From positions 1 through 6,061 of the forward strand of contig CAJKKA010000100.1 of NCBI GenBank assembly GCA_905200315.1: 6,061 bases of DNA, written 5' to 3'. Positions within the stretch are counted from its first letter, which is position 1. Each line of letters begins with the position of its first letter. A program made the translations under genes and the position numbers. Positions 1 to 5,814 of this stretch are shown piece after piece. Under the pieces are notes generated by a model that worked only from the letters and a program-made list of their open reading frames with translations, was not told the DNA's origin and searched no databases. The stretch comes from an uncultured Clostridium sp. (GTDB lineage: Bacteria > Bacillota_A > Clostridia > TANB77 > CAG-508).

Positions 1-219
1 ATATAAAATGCTTTCAACGTTTTTATCCATCAATATTTCTCTTATATCAGGTGGTTTTAATATTTCCAAATCACTTAATTCTGCATCTGCTATTATTCTA
101 AAGGCTACTCCTTTCAATATAGCTATTTTTTTACCATTTTCATCAACGATGATGTCAGTAATTTTAAAAACTATATCTTTGTTGTAGGATTTTCTGGCAA
201 CAATATCTCCAACTTTCAT
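1..219 (-). CDS. yabG: YabG sporulation-specific protease, N-terminal part (runs off the left edge)
   Basis: The first 73 codons are present, starting at the ATG on the minus strand at 217-219 and open to the window edge. The peptide begins MKVGDIVARKSY and continues with a pattern I recognise from YabG N-termini: GDxVxRKSY, an F-K-I stretch, a KxAILKG turn, then R-x-x-AD-x-x-LSDL near residues 41-51. YabG is a cysteine-type protease made in the mother cell late in sporulation. It trims coat and cortex-associated proteins in Bacillus, and in Clostridioides it processes germination proteins such as pro-SleC and CspBA (established knowledge). A strong AGGGGG ribosome binding site lies 6-7 bases before the start. 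The catalytic region is outside the window, so activity cannot be judged. The gene marks the organism as a spore former. Identity rests on recall of the family N-terminus, not on a search. Confidence 0.85.
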   Translation of the reverse strand, partial: MKVGDIVARKSYNKDIVFKITDIIVDENGKKIAILKGVAFRIIADAELSDLEILKPPDIREILMDKNVESILY

Positions 220-247
220 GATAATCCCCCTATTACTAGATTTAATT

Positions 248-274
248 TATATTATGTTTTTTAGCAGTTTTTGT
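248..274 (-). promoter_or_regulatory. Candidate sigma-K promoter for yabG
   Basis: On the minus strand the sequence reads AC at 273-274, a 16-base spacer, then CATAATATA at 248-256. This fits the mother-cell sigma-K pattern (AC, 16-17 bases, CATANNNTA) at every defined position. It lies about 30 bases before the yabG start codon, which suits a short leader. In B. subtilis yabG is transcribed by sigma-K, so motif and gene agree. The region is AT-rich and chance matches occur, so it remains a prediction. Confidence 0.55.
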
Positions 275-300
275 TCCATAAGTTATATTTTTTAACATTG

Positions 301-329
301 TTTAACTTACAAGGATTATATTATATAAT
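301..329 (+). promoter_or_regulatory. Possible sigma-A promoter for the DUF1638 gene
   Basis: A perfect TATAAT (324-329) sits 17 bases after a poor -35 (TTTAAC, 301-306, 3 of 6 matches). A second TATAAT at 335-340 has no well-placed -35. Either could drive the downstream gene whose start codon is at 369. The yabG promoter candidate points the other way in the same 149-base gap. AT-rich context makes this a weak call. Confidence 0.35.
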
Positions 330-368
330 TTAGATATAATTTACTTGAGCTTACAAGGGGGATTAATA

Positions 369-971
369 ATGAAAATAGGGATTTTAGCATGTTCAGTTTT
401 TGAACCTGAACTAGAAAAAGTTTTAAGTGATATAGAAAACAAGAAATTATTTGAAGATAATATAAAAGTAACTTACTTACATTTCGGATTACATACTAAT
501 TTAGATAAATTAGAAAAAGATGTTACAGATTCTTTAGATAAATTAACATTAGAATATGATAAAGTAATTGTTCTTTATGGTTCTAAATGTCATTATAGAT
601 TTTTCGAGTTCTTAAAGAAATACGATAATATCATAACTATCAAACCTGCAAACTGTTTAGAAGCTATTATCGGTGATAAAGTTATTGAATCATATGTTGA
701 GGGCAAAGACATCTATTTAACTTCAGGTTGGGTAGAAAAATTCGATGAATTAAACAAATTTAGTAATGCAGTAGATAATTATGATAGATTAAATCAATTT
801 GGTATGTATGAAAATGCTATAATAGGGGATACAGGTATTATTGAAATAACTGATGATATGATATTTGAATTATACGAAAAAATTCAAGTTCCTGTCGAAG
901 TTGAACCTGTAGATATTAACATATTTGAAAATTTAATAATGGATGCTATTCAAAGAGCTATTAATGCTTAA
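369..971 (+). CDS. DUF1638 family protein, function unknown
   Basis: A 200-residue cytosolic protein with no signal peptide or membrane segment. The start is the ATG at 369, because AGGGGG lies about 9 bases ahead of it. An in-frame TTG at 345 lies upstream of that ribosome binding site and would add eight unlikely residues. Family-like blocks are visible: GILAC at 4-8, a LHFGLH stretch at 37-42, VLYGSKCH at 68-75, NCLEAIIG at 95-102 and YLTSGW at 116-121. These match my memory of DUF1638, found in clostridia and methanogenic archaea, sometimes near corrinoid methyltransferase genes. The only cysteines (C8, C74, C96) all fall in these blocks and, with H42 and H75, could bind a metal, but that is inference. 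The C-terminal third is acidic and has no recognised motif. It is divergent from yabG and closed by its own terminator, so it is probably a single-gene unit. No biochemical function is known to me. Confidence 0.75.
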   Translation: MKIGILACSVFEPELEKVLSDIENKKLFEDNIKVTYLHFGLHTNLDKLEKDVTDSLDKLTLEYDKVIVLYGSKCHYRFFEFLKKYDNIITIKPANCLEAIIGDKVIESYVEGKDIYLTSGWVEKFDELNKFSNAVDNYDRLNQFGMYENAIIGDTGIIEITDDMIFELYEKIQVPVEVEPVDINIFENLIMDAIQRAINA

Positions 972-1004
972 ATAAACCTAAATTTTAATATTGAATTGTA
1001 TAAC

Positions 1005-1050
1005 AAAAAGAATATTATTAGAAATTTAATTCTCAATAATATTCTTTTTT
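1005..1050 (+). terminator. Hairpin terminator after the DUF1638 gene
   Basis: A perfect 15-bp inverted repeat pairs 1005-1019 with 1035-1049. The 15-base loop can form a small inner GAA/TTC stem. The descending arm ends in six Ts (1045-1050) and the ascending arm starts with five As, so it could work in both directions. It lies 33 bases after the DUF1638 stop codon. Confidence 0.8.
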
Positions 1051-1069
1051 GTACGTACTTACTTTTTAT

Positions 1070-1098
1070 TTTACTTTAGTCTATCATAAATGTATATT
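1070..1098 (+). promoter_or_regulatory. Candidate sigma-A promoter for the flavin reductase gene
   Basis: TTTACT (1070-1075, 4 of 6 matches to the -35 consensus) and TATATT (1093-1098, 5 of 6 to the -10) are separated by exactly 17 bases. The site lies between the preceding terminator and a strong ribosome binding site (AGGAG, 1106-1110), where a promoter is needed. No operator-like dyad is seen. Confidence 0.45.
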
Positions 1099-1118
1099 AA
1101 GAAAAAGGAGATATAATA

Positions 1119-1658
1119 ATGAAAAAACAAATAGAAGTATTTGATTATGCTAACGACATTTTAAAAGCTGTTAAAACTGGTGTTTTACTTACAACTAAAG
1201 CTGACGATAAAGTAAATACTATGACTATTTCATGGGGAACTCTTGGAATAGAATGGGGTAAAACTTTATTCACTGTTTTTGTAAGAGAAAATAGATTCAC
1301 AAAATCACAATTAGATAAAAATCCTGAATTCACAATAAACATTCCAGTTGGTGATTTTAATAAAAAAATCCTAGGTATAGCTGGTACAAAATCAGGACGC
1401 GACATGGATAAAATAAAAGAAATAGGTTTAACACTAGAAGAATCAGAAAAAATTTCTGTTCCTGGAATCAAGGAATTACCATTAACTCTTGAATGTAAGG
1501 TTTTATACAAACAAGAACAAGACAGAAATGAGATTCCTGCTGATATAGTAGCAGATTGCTACCCTGCTGATGTTGACAGTTCATTCCACGGCGCTAACAA
1601 AGACTATCATACTGCTTATTATGGTGAAATTGTTAATGCTTATATAATTCAAGACTAA
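1119..1658 (+). CDS. Flavin reductase family protein (flavoredoxin-like, FMN-binding split barrel)
   Basis: A 179-residue soluble protein, a normal length for the flavoredoxin/flavin-reductase group. The N-terminal half shows the FMN-binding split-barrel signature: NTMTISWGTLGIEW at 33-46, then FTVFVRENRFTKSQL at 51-65 and a FTINIP strand at 71-76. A SGRDMDK block at 92-98 and the closing HTAYYGEIVNAYI strand at 164-176 are also typical. Members hold FMN and either reduce free flavin with NAD(P)H or act as electron carriers. The sequence does not tell which, and no extra redox domain (rubredoxin or Fe-S) is attached. The start is supported by an AGGAG box 8 bases ahead of the ATG. It is a single-gene unit between two hairpins and converges with the Dxs-like gene. 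The family call is firm; the physiological partner is unknown. Confidence 0.85.
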   Translation: MKKQIEVFDYANDILKAVKTGVLLTTKADDKVNTMTISWGTLGIEWGKTLFTVFVRENRFTKSQLDKNPEFTINIPVGDFNKKILGIAGTKSGRDMDKIKEIGLTLEESEKISVPGIKELPLTLECKVLYKQEQDRNEIPADIVADCYPADVDSSFHGANKDYHTAYYGEIVNAYIIQD

Positions 1659-1684
1659 TATATTAATTTATTTAATATAAAATA

Positions 1685-1714
1685 GGCCATTCTCATCTAA
1701 TAATAAGAATGGCC
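1685..1714. terminator. GC-rich hairpin between convergent genes
   Basis: GGCCATTCT (1685-1693) pairs perfectly with AGAATGGCC (1706-1714) around a 12-base loop. It lies 26 bases after the flavin reductase stop codon and is among the most GC-rich stems in an AT-rich region. The T-run on the plus side (CATTTATTAT) is broken, and on the minus side it reads CTATTTTAT. Either strand could use it; it most likely ends flavin reductase transcription. Confidence 0.65.
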
Positions 1715-1742
1715 CATTTATTATAAAAATATTTTTATTTAA

Positions 1743-1767
1743 AAAGTAAAGCATTATGCATTACTTT
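1743..1767 (-). terminator. Hairpin terminator after the Dxs-like gene
   Basis: AAAGTAA (1743-1749) pairs with TTACTTT (1761-1767), with one A/A mismatch and an inner GCAT/ATGC stem around a tiny loop. Read on the minus strand, the stem ends in a T-rich tract (CTTTTTAAAT), as expected of an intrinsic terminator. It starts 12 bases after the Dxs-like stop codon. Confidence 0.6.
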
Positions 1768-1779
1768 AACATCTATCGA

Positions 1780-3552
1780 TTATTTAATCATACCCTCAAT
1801 ATAATTAACTATTTTTTCAGGTGTAATTCCTAATTCATCTAATAATTGATTTGGATTATATCTATCATAGAATTCTTTTTCTAATCCATAGTTTTTAACT
1901 TTCATATCAGAATCGCCATAGAAACTTGCTATAGATTCTCCAAATCCTCCACGTAATATACCATCTTCTAATGTTATAACTAACTCGTGGTTTTGTTTTA
2001 AATCTTCAAGTAATTCTTTGTCTACTCCTGAAGCAAACCTTGGATTTATTAATGTCGGTTTGAAACCTAGTTTGTCTTCAACTATTTTTGATGCTTCTTC
2101 ACCTATTTGATAGAAATCACCTAATCCTAATATTGCTACTTTAGAACCTTCTTCTTCAACTTTAAATTTATTTATGATGTTAGAATAATCTTTTTCTGCT
2201 TCTCTTCCATCATTTATAACTCCATTACCTGGCATTAAAATCATTACTGGATGTTCTTGTTGTTCAATAGACCAATCTAGCATTGCAAAATATTCAACTT
2301 TATTTGTTGGTGCTAATAAAACTAAATTTGGTATATTAGAAAATGCCGCAATAGTGAATATACCTAAATGTGTTACATCAGTTAATCCTGTTACTGATGT
2401 ATAATTTAAAACTATTGTAGCTGGATTAGAATTTATACATAAATCTTGTGAAATTTGATCATAACTTCTTTGAATAAATGTTGCATTCGTTCCTAGAACT
2501 GGTTTTCCTCCATTTTTCGCAATTCCTGAAACTAGGGCAACAGCATGTTCTTCTGCTATACCTACATCTACAAATTGTTCCCCCGCTTCTTGTCTTCTTT
2601 CTATTCCAAAACCAATAGTCATTGGCATAGCTGGAGTTACTGCAACAACTGTATTATCCTTTTTCATTTTATCTAATAAGAATTTTGCTGTTAAGTCTGC
2701 ATAACTCTCTGTGTTTCCAAAATTCACTGTTACTTTTCCTGTTTCTGAATCAAATGGTAATGTCCAGTGCCATGACTCTTTATTTTCTTCTGCAAGTTTA
2801 TAACCTTTACCTTTTTTAGTATTTATATGAACTACTATAGGATGATCTATATCTTTAATTTTTTGGAATAATTCTATCATTTTTTCAATATTATTTCCAT
2901 CTGCTTCATAAATATAATCTAGTCCCATAGCTTTAAATAAATTATTTGAAGCTTGTCCATTTGTCTCCCTTAATTCATCTAAGTTTTTGTATAAACCACC
3001 GTGGTTTTCTGCTATAGATTGTTGATTATCGTTGACTATGATTATGAAATTAGAATTTAACTCAGAACCCGCGAAGTTTAAACCTTCTAATGCTTCTCCT
3101 CCACTTAATGAACCATCACCTATTACAGCAACTACATTATAGTCTTCTTTCTTTAAATCTCTAGCTTTTGCTAATCCAGAAGCTAAACTTATTGATGTTG
3201 ATGTATGCCCAACATTGAAGAAGTCATGTTCACTTTCCTCTGGATTTGTATATCCTGATACTGTTTTATAAGATTTTTCATCTATAAATCCTTCTTTTCT
3301 TCCAGTTAAAATCTTATGTGCGTAACTTTGATGCGAAACATCAAATACAAATTTATCTTTTGGTGATTCAAAAACATAATGCATGGCAATTATAGCTTCC
3401 ACCATTCCGAAGTTTGGACCGAAATGTCCACCATTTTTACTTAATTTTTGTAATAAAACTTCTCTTATTTCTTCAGATAATTTTTCTAGATTATCAATTG
3501 ATAAGTCGTTTAAATCTGATGGATGATTTATTTTATTTAATATGTCTAACAT
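1780..3552 (-). CDS. Divergent 1-deoxy-D-xylulose-5-phosphate synthase-like ThDP enzyme
   Basis: A 590-residue, transketolase-like thiamine diphosphate enzyme in the Dxs group, about 30 residues shorter than E. coli Dxs (620). Starting at the ATG at 3550-3552 gives a GGAGG box 4 bases away. A longer in-frame reading from 3630 lacks a ribosome binding site. The cofactor domain is complete: GGH at 41-43, DVSHQSY at 71-77, GHTSTS at 115-120, IGDGSLSGG at 144-152 and the VNDN metal motif at 173-176. The pyrimidine-domain glutamate is in GIAEEH (E334). H262, R362 and H395 match E. coli H299, R398 and H431. By eye alignment, however, E. coli Y392, R420, D427 and R478 become N356, Y384, T391 and I438. 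In true Dxs these residues contact the substrate or its phosphate, so a plain DXP synthase role is doubtful. It could be a paralogue acting on another aldehyde or ketoacid. No other isoprenoid gene is nearby, and the promoter is MerR-like. Confidence 0.8.
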   Translation of the reverse strand: MLDILNKINHPSDLNDLSIDNLEKLSEEIREVLLQKLSKNGGHFGPNFGMVEAIIAMHYVFESPKDKFVFDVSHQSYAHKILTGRKEGFIDEKSYKTVSGYTNPEESEHDFFNVGHTSTSISLASGLAKARDLKKEDYNVVAVIGDGSLSGGEALEGLNFAGSELNSNFIIIVNDNQQSIAENHGGLYKNLDELRETNGQASNNLFKAMGLDYIYEADGNNIEKMIELFQKIKDIDHPIVVHINTKKGKGYKLAEENKESWHWTLPFDSETGKVTVNFGNTESYADLTAKFLLDKMKKDNTVVAVTPAMPMTIGFGIERRQEAGEQFVDVGIAEEHAVALVSGIAKNGGKPVLGTNATFIQRSYDQISQDLCINSNPATIVLNYTSVTGLTDVTHLGIFTIAAFSNIPNLVLLAPTNKVEYFAMLDWSIEQQEHPVMILMPGNGVINDGREAEKDYSNIINKFKVEEEGSKVAILGLGDFYQIGEEASKIVEDKLGFKPTLINPRFASGVDKELLEDLKQNHELVITLEDGILRGGFGESIASFYGDSDMKVKNYGLEKEFYDRYNPNQLLDELGITPEKIVNYIEGMIK

Positions 3553-3720
3553 TTTTCCTCCTATATTGACCTTGTTATATTTTTTAATCAAAAAATATAT
3601 AAGTATGCCTATAATATATATTTTTAGCATTTTAGACTTAAATTTTTCATAATAATTATTAATACTTATGTTAATATTATGAATAAAATTAAATTTATAT
3701 TTATAATATATTTTTAATTT
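3553..3720 (-). other. 5' leader of the Dxs-like gene
   Basis: If transcription starts about 6-7 bases after the -10 box, the leader is roughly 165 bases, long for such a gene. It is very AT-rich and I see no known riboswitch or T-box signature. It contains an A/T-only hairpin (10-bp arms 3576-3585 and 3590-3599, 4-base loop) that ends 15 bases upstream of the GGAGG box (3557-3561). The upstream ATG at 3630 in the same frame has no ribosome binding site. Confidence 0.5.
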
Positions 3721-3732
3721 TATTCATAATAT
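3674..3732. repeat. 20-bp perfect inverted repeat overlapping the -10 box
   Basis: Positions 3674-3693 are the exact reverse complement of 3713-3732, with a 19-base A/T-only loop between them. The right arm contains the -10 hexamer of the MerR-type promoter (3726-3731) and the likely transcription start. Neither strand has a T-run after the stem, so it does not look like a terminator. It could form a cruciform in supercoiled DNA or bind a protein; both are guesses. Confidence 0.75.
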
Positions 3733-3756
3733 CACCTAGAGTTAACTCCAAGTCAA
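3726..3756 (-). promoter_or_regulatory. MerR-family promoter/operator of the Dxs-like gene
   Basis: On the minus strand TTGACT (3751-3756, 5 of 6 to the -35 consensus) and TATTAT (3726-3731, 5 of 6 to the -10) are separated by 19 bases instead of the usual 17. The spacer region carries a dyad centred on GTTAAC, reading ACTTGGAGTTAACTCTAGGT (3734-3753), with 8 of 10 positions symmetric. A long spacer with a central dyad is the hallmark of promoters activated by MerR-family proteins, which twist the DNA to realign the two boxes. The dyad strongly resembles sites of the AdhR/NmlR branch, which respond to aldehydes and electrophiles. The regulator gene is not in this window. Confidence 0.8.
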
Positions 3757-3791
3757 TAGATTTTTTATATAAATTTTAAATGAATATGATT

Positions 3792-3869
3792 TAATATCTA
3801 AATAAAAAAAAGCATCTGAAATTACATATTAAATGTATATTTCAAATGCTTTTTTTTATTTAGATATTA
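3792..3869. terminator. Very long, symmetric terminator hairpin after the SEC-C gene
   Basis: Two perfect 24-base arms (3792-3815 and 3846-3869) include GCAT/ATGC flanked by runs of eight A and eight T. After a single C/A mismatch the stem continues with 6 more pairs, a one-base bulge and 5 further pairs around a 5-base loop. The right arm contains the SEC-C stop codon (3867-3869). The A-run/stem/T-run layout reads equally well on both strands. On the minus strand it would end SEC-C transcription and insulate the Dxs-like promoter just beyond it. Confidence 0.85.
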
Positions 3870-4364
3870 TTTTCCACAACATTTTTTGTATTTTTTACCG
3901 CTTCCACATGGACATGGATCATTTCTTCCAACTTTGTCTTCTTTAACTACAATTCTTGATCTGTTGAAATCTTTAGTTATAGCTTTTCTAGTTTCAGGAG
4001 ATAATATTCCATCCCATCCTTGTAATTCATATAACCAGTGAGCTTCAGCACCTAACATATTGTAGTATAATTTTTCCCAGTCTATTTTTACAGAAACGTT
4101 AGTGTCAGCTTCTATAGCTTCTAACTCTAACTCTTCTTTAACACTTTCGCTTATTCCATCTAAGAATCCCATGAATAATTCATTAGATACGTTGTATTTA
4201 GCAGCTAATTCAGCAACTGTACCTTCAACAACATCAGTTTTGTTGTTTAATATTTCATTGTATATTCCTGCTTCTGATTTTAAGTAATTTTCCCAGAATT
4301 TTATTTCTTCATCATTGTTTGCGTGGTTATCACAAAGATTTCTCCACTCTGCATATAAACTCAT
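3867..4364 (-). CDS. SEC-C zinc-motif protein of unknown function
   Basis: A 165-residue soluble protein. Its last 21 residues form a SEC-C motif, with [18 protein letters not shown] at 146-163 giving the C-x-C (C151, C153) and CC (C162, C163) zinc ligands. The same motif ends SecA, where it contacts SecB and ribosomes, and many unrelated small proteins carry it. The remaining 140 residues are mostly helical-looking and acidic, with [17 protein letters not shown] at 96-112, and I do not recognise a domain there. No signal peptide or membrane segment is visible, so a cytosolic adaptor or nucleic-acid-related role is possible but unproven. A GGAGG box 8 bases ahead supports the start. It follows the UPF0489 gene after 61 bases and has an extended -10 promoter candidate overlapping that gene's end, so it may be made both alone and by read-through. 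Confidence 0.8.
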   Translation of the reverse strand: MSLYAEWRNLCDNHANNDEEIKFWENYLKSEAGIYNEILNNKTDVVEGTVAELAAKYNVSNELFMGFLDGISESVKEELELEAIEADTNVSVKIDWEKLYYNMLGAEAHWLYELQGWDGILSPETRKAITKDFNRSRIVVKEDKVGRNDPCPCGSGKKYKKCCGK

Positions 4365-4425
4365 TATAAGTTCCTCCTAATTAATATTTATTTTTGAAAT
4401 TTTTATTTTCTTATTATTAACAATT

Positions 4426-5130
4426 CTATATTATATCATAATTAAACAATTCTTTTAATACCTTTATGGCATACTCTTGGTCTATAAAGTATGGACTTGA
4501 AGCAATCGTAATCACTTTTGCACCTTTTATTAGTTCTTTTATTTTATTTAATCTAAAATCATATGGAATATAATCCATATCCTTAGAAAATATATCTAAA
4601 TCTATATCTAAAACATATTCTCCCTCTGGTTTTAAATCAAATCCATAAGAACTATCTATTATATCTACATCACAGAATACACCTTTTTTAAGCGCCGGTT
4701 GTATAAAGTTCCCTACGTTTAAAACTTTATTAGTATATCTAAAAACATCATTTAAATTATCTAAGTCCACAGTATAATCGTCAGGCTTTCTCATATCTTT
4801 GTGTTGATCTACATGTATTAGTCTACAGCCTTTATTAAACAATCCTTCTTGTAAACTTTTCATCCAAAAATAAAAGGCATGATTATGGTTGTCAAATATA
4901 TAAACGACTTTTCCATCTATTTCGTATTGAACTAAATTTTTAAGTCCTATTGCTTTTATCTCTGTATCTTCATCAATTTCATTAAATACTATGTTTTCGC
5001 CTAAAGATACATCATCTAAAGTTCCTTTTATTAATTTAGGCACAAATATTTTCTTATTCGTTCTTTCATCATAAGAAAATACGTTGTTTCCTACTGGCTC
5101 TTCAATATAAAAACCTACATATCTCTCCAT
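4426..5130 (-). CDS. UPF0489 family protein, possible arginase-like metal hydrolase
   Basis: A 234-residue cytosolic protein. The recognisable part starts near residue 77: IFDNHNHAFYFW at 78-89, LIHVDQHKDM at 104-113 and YVLDIDLDIFS at 172-182, followed by ITIASSPYFID at 207-217. This order of an N/D-H pair, D-x-H-x-D and D-x-D-x-D is what I recall for UPF0489 (C5orf22-like proteins). It mirrors the metal-binding layout of the arginase/deacetylase fold, so H82/H84, D108, H110, D112, D175 and D177 are candidate metal ligands. Residues 1-70 are a separate acidic region I cannot place. The substrate is unknown. An AGGAG box 5 bases ahead of the ATG supports the start. The gene lies 18 bases after the RluA stop codon, so it is almost certainly co-transcribed with it. 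Confidence 0.75.
   Translation of the reverse strand: MERYVGFYIEEPVGNNVFSYDERTNKKIFVPKLIKGTLDDVSLGENIVFNEIDEDTEIKAIGLKNLVQYEIDGKVVYIFDNHNHAFYFWMKSLQEGLFNKGCRLIHVDQHKDMRKPDDYTVDLDNLNDVFRYTNKVLNVGNFIQPALKKGVFCDVDIIDSSYGFDLKPEGEYVLDIDLDIFSKDMDYIPYDFRLNKIKELIKGAKVITIASSPYFIDQEYAIKVLKELFNYDII
4430..4458 (-). promoter_or_regulatory. Candidate extended -10 promoter for the SEC-C gene
   Basis: On the minus strand TTAAAA (4453-4458, 4 of 6 to the -35) is followed after 17 bases by a perfect TATAAT (4430-4435) preceded by TGA (4436-4438), an extended -10 element. It lies inside the last codons of the UPF0489 gene, about 66 bases before the SEC-C start. No terminator is seen between the two genes. Confidence 0.55.
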
Positions 5131-5148
5131 TTTTTCTCCTTAAAAATA

Positions 5149-5814
5149 CTAAAACATATTCCATGGATATTTATTTGGTGGCTCGCAAACAAATTCCATT
5201 TTTTCTTTTTTAGTTGGATGTTCTATTTCTATTTTATAAGACCACAATGCGATTTGTTGCCCTTTTTTATTTACGTTTTTTCCGTACCTTTGATCACCAT
5301 ACAGTGGGTGATTTCTGCTTGAAAATTGAACTCTAATTTGGTGTGGCCTACCTGTTTGTAAATCTATTTCTACAAGGCTAAATCCGTTATTAGATGCTAA
5401 AGTCTTGTAACTTAACTTTGCATCCTTAGCGTCTTTGTGATTTTTATTTACCACACTTACCATATTTGTTTTTTTATCTTTATAAAGATAATCGCTTAAA
5501 TTATCCTGTTTCTTTTTCATCTCACCATGAAGAACAGCTTTATAAGTCTTTTTAAATGTTTTATTTCTAACTTGTTCAGAAAGTCTAGACGCAGCTTTTG
5601 AAGTTTTGGCAAATACCATTATTCCTCCAACAGGTCTATCTAATCTGTGGACAAGGCCAACAAAAACATTCCCTGGCTTATTGTATTTTTCTTTTAGGTA
5701 TTTTTTTAGTAAATTTACCATATCATCATCATTAGTATTATCACCCTGAGATAATATATTTACTGGCTTTTCAACTACTAATAAATGATTATCTTCGTAT
5801 ATTACATTAAGCAT
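5149..5814 (-). CDS. RluA family pseudouridine synthase
   Basis: A 221-residue RNA-modifying enzyme that would convert a specific uridine to pseudouridine in rRNA or tRNA. The catalytic motif HRLDRPVGG is at 56-64 with D59 as the nucleophile. The EKPVNILSQG strand at 15-24, the KTYKAVLHG block at 89-97, LQTGRPHQIRVQF at 152-164 and the HPLYGDQRYG segment at 169-178 complete the RluA fold. There is no N-terminal S4 RNA-binding domain, so it is the short, single-domain form, with a normal length for that type. Which RNA position it modifies cannot be read from the sequence. The ATG overlaps the upstream gene's TAA by one base, and its GGGAG ribosome binding site lies inside that gene, which points to translational coupling. 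Both upstream and downstream genes are on the same strand in a tight operon. Confidence 0.92.
   Translation of the reverse strand: MLNVIYEDNHLLVVEKPVNILSQGDNTNDDDMVNLLKKYLKEKYNKPGNVFVGLVHRLDRPVGGIMVFAKTSKAASRLSEQVRNKTFKKTYKAVLHGEMKKKQDNLSDYLYKDKKTNMVSVVNKNHKDAKDAKLSYKTLASNNGFSLVEIDLQTGRPHQIRVQFSSRNHPLYGDQRYGKNVNKKGQQIALWSYKIEIEHPTKKEKMEFVCEPPNKYPWNMF

Noticed and set aside
345..368. TTG start eight codons upstream for the DUF1638 protein.
   Set aside because: The extra codons contain the AGGGGG ribosome binding site of the ATG at 369, which is the better start.
1051..1058. GTACGTAC palindrome near the flavin reductase promoter.
   Set aside because: Only 8 bases and not placed like an operator relative to the promoter; probably chance next to the terminator.
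1145..1510. Long minus-strand open frame inside the flavin reductase gene.
   Set aside because: It is antisense to a well-supported gene, has no ribosome binding site and shows no family resemblance.
3553..3630. A 26-residue hydrophobic N-terminal extension of the Dxs-like protein from the in-frame ATG at 3630, which could look like a membrane anchor.
   Set aside because: It has no ribosome binding site, while the ATG at 3552 has a GGAGG box and matches the usual family N-terminus. The hydrophobicity follows from AT-rich leader sequence.
3553..3720. A riboswitch (for example thiamine) in the long leader of a ThDP enzyme gene.
   Set aside because: No conserved THI-box or other aptamer core is visible; the leader is nearly pure A/T with only a weak hairpin.
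4102..4287. Short plus-strand open frame inside the SEC-C gene.
   Set aside because: Low-complexity Ser/Asn/Leu composition from the opposite strand of a real gene, with no ribosome binding site.
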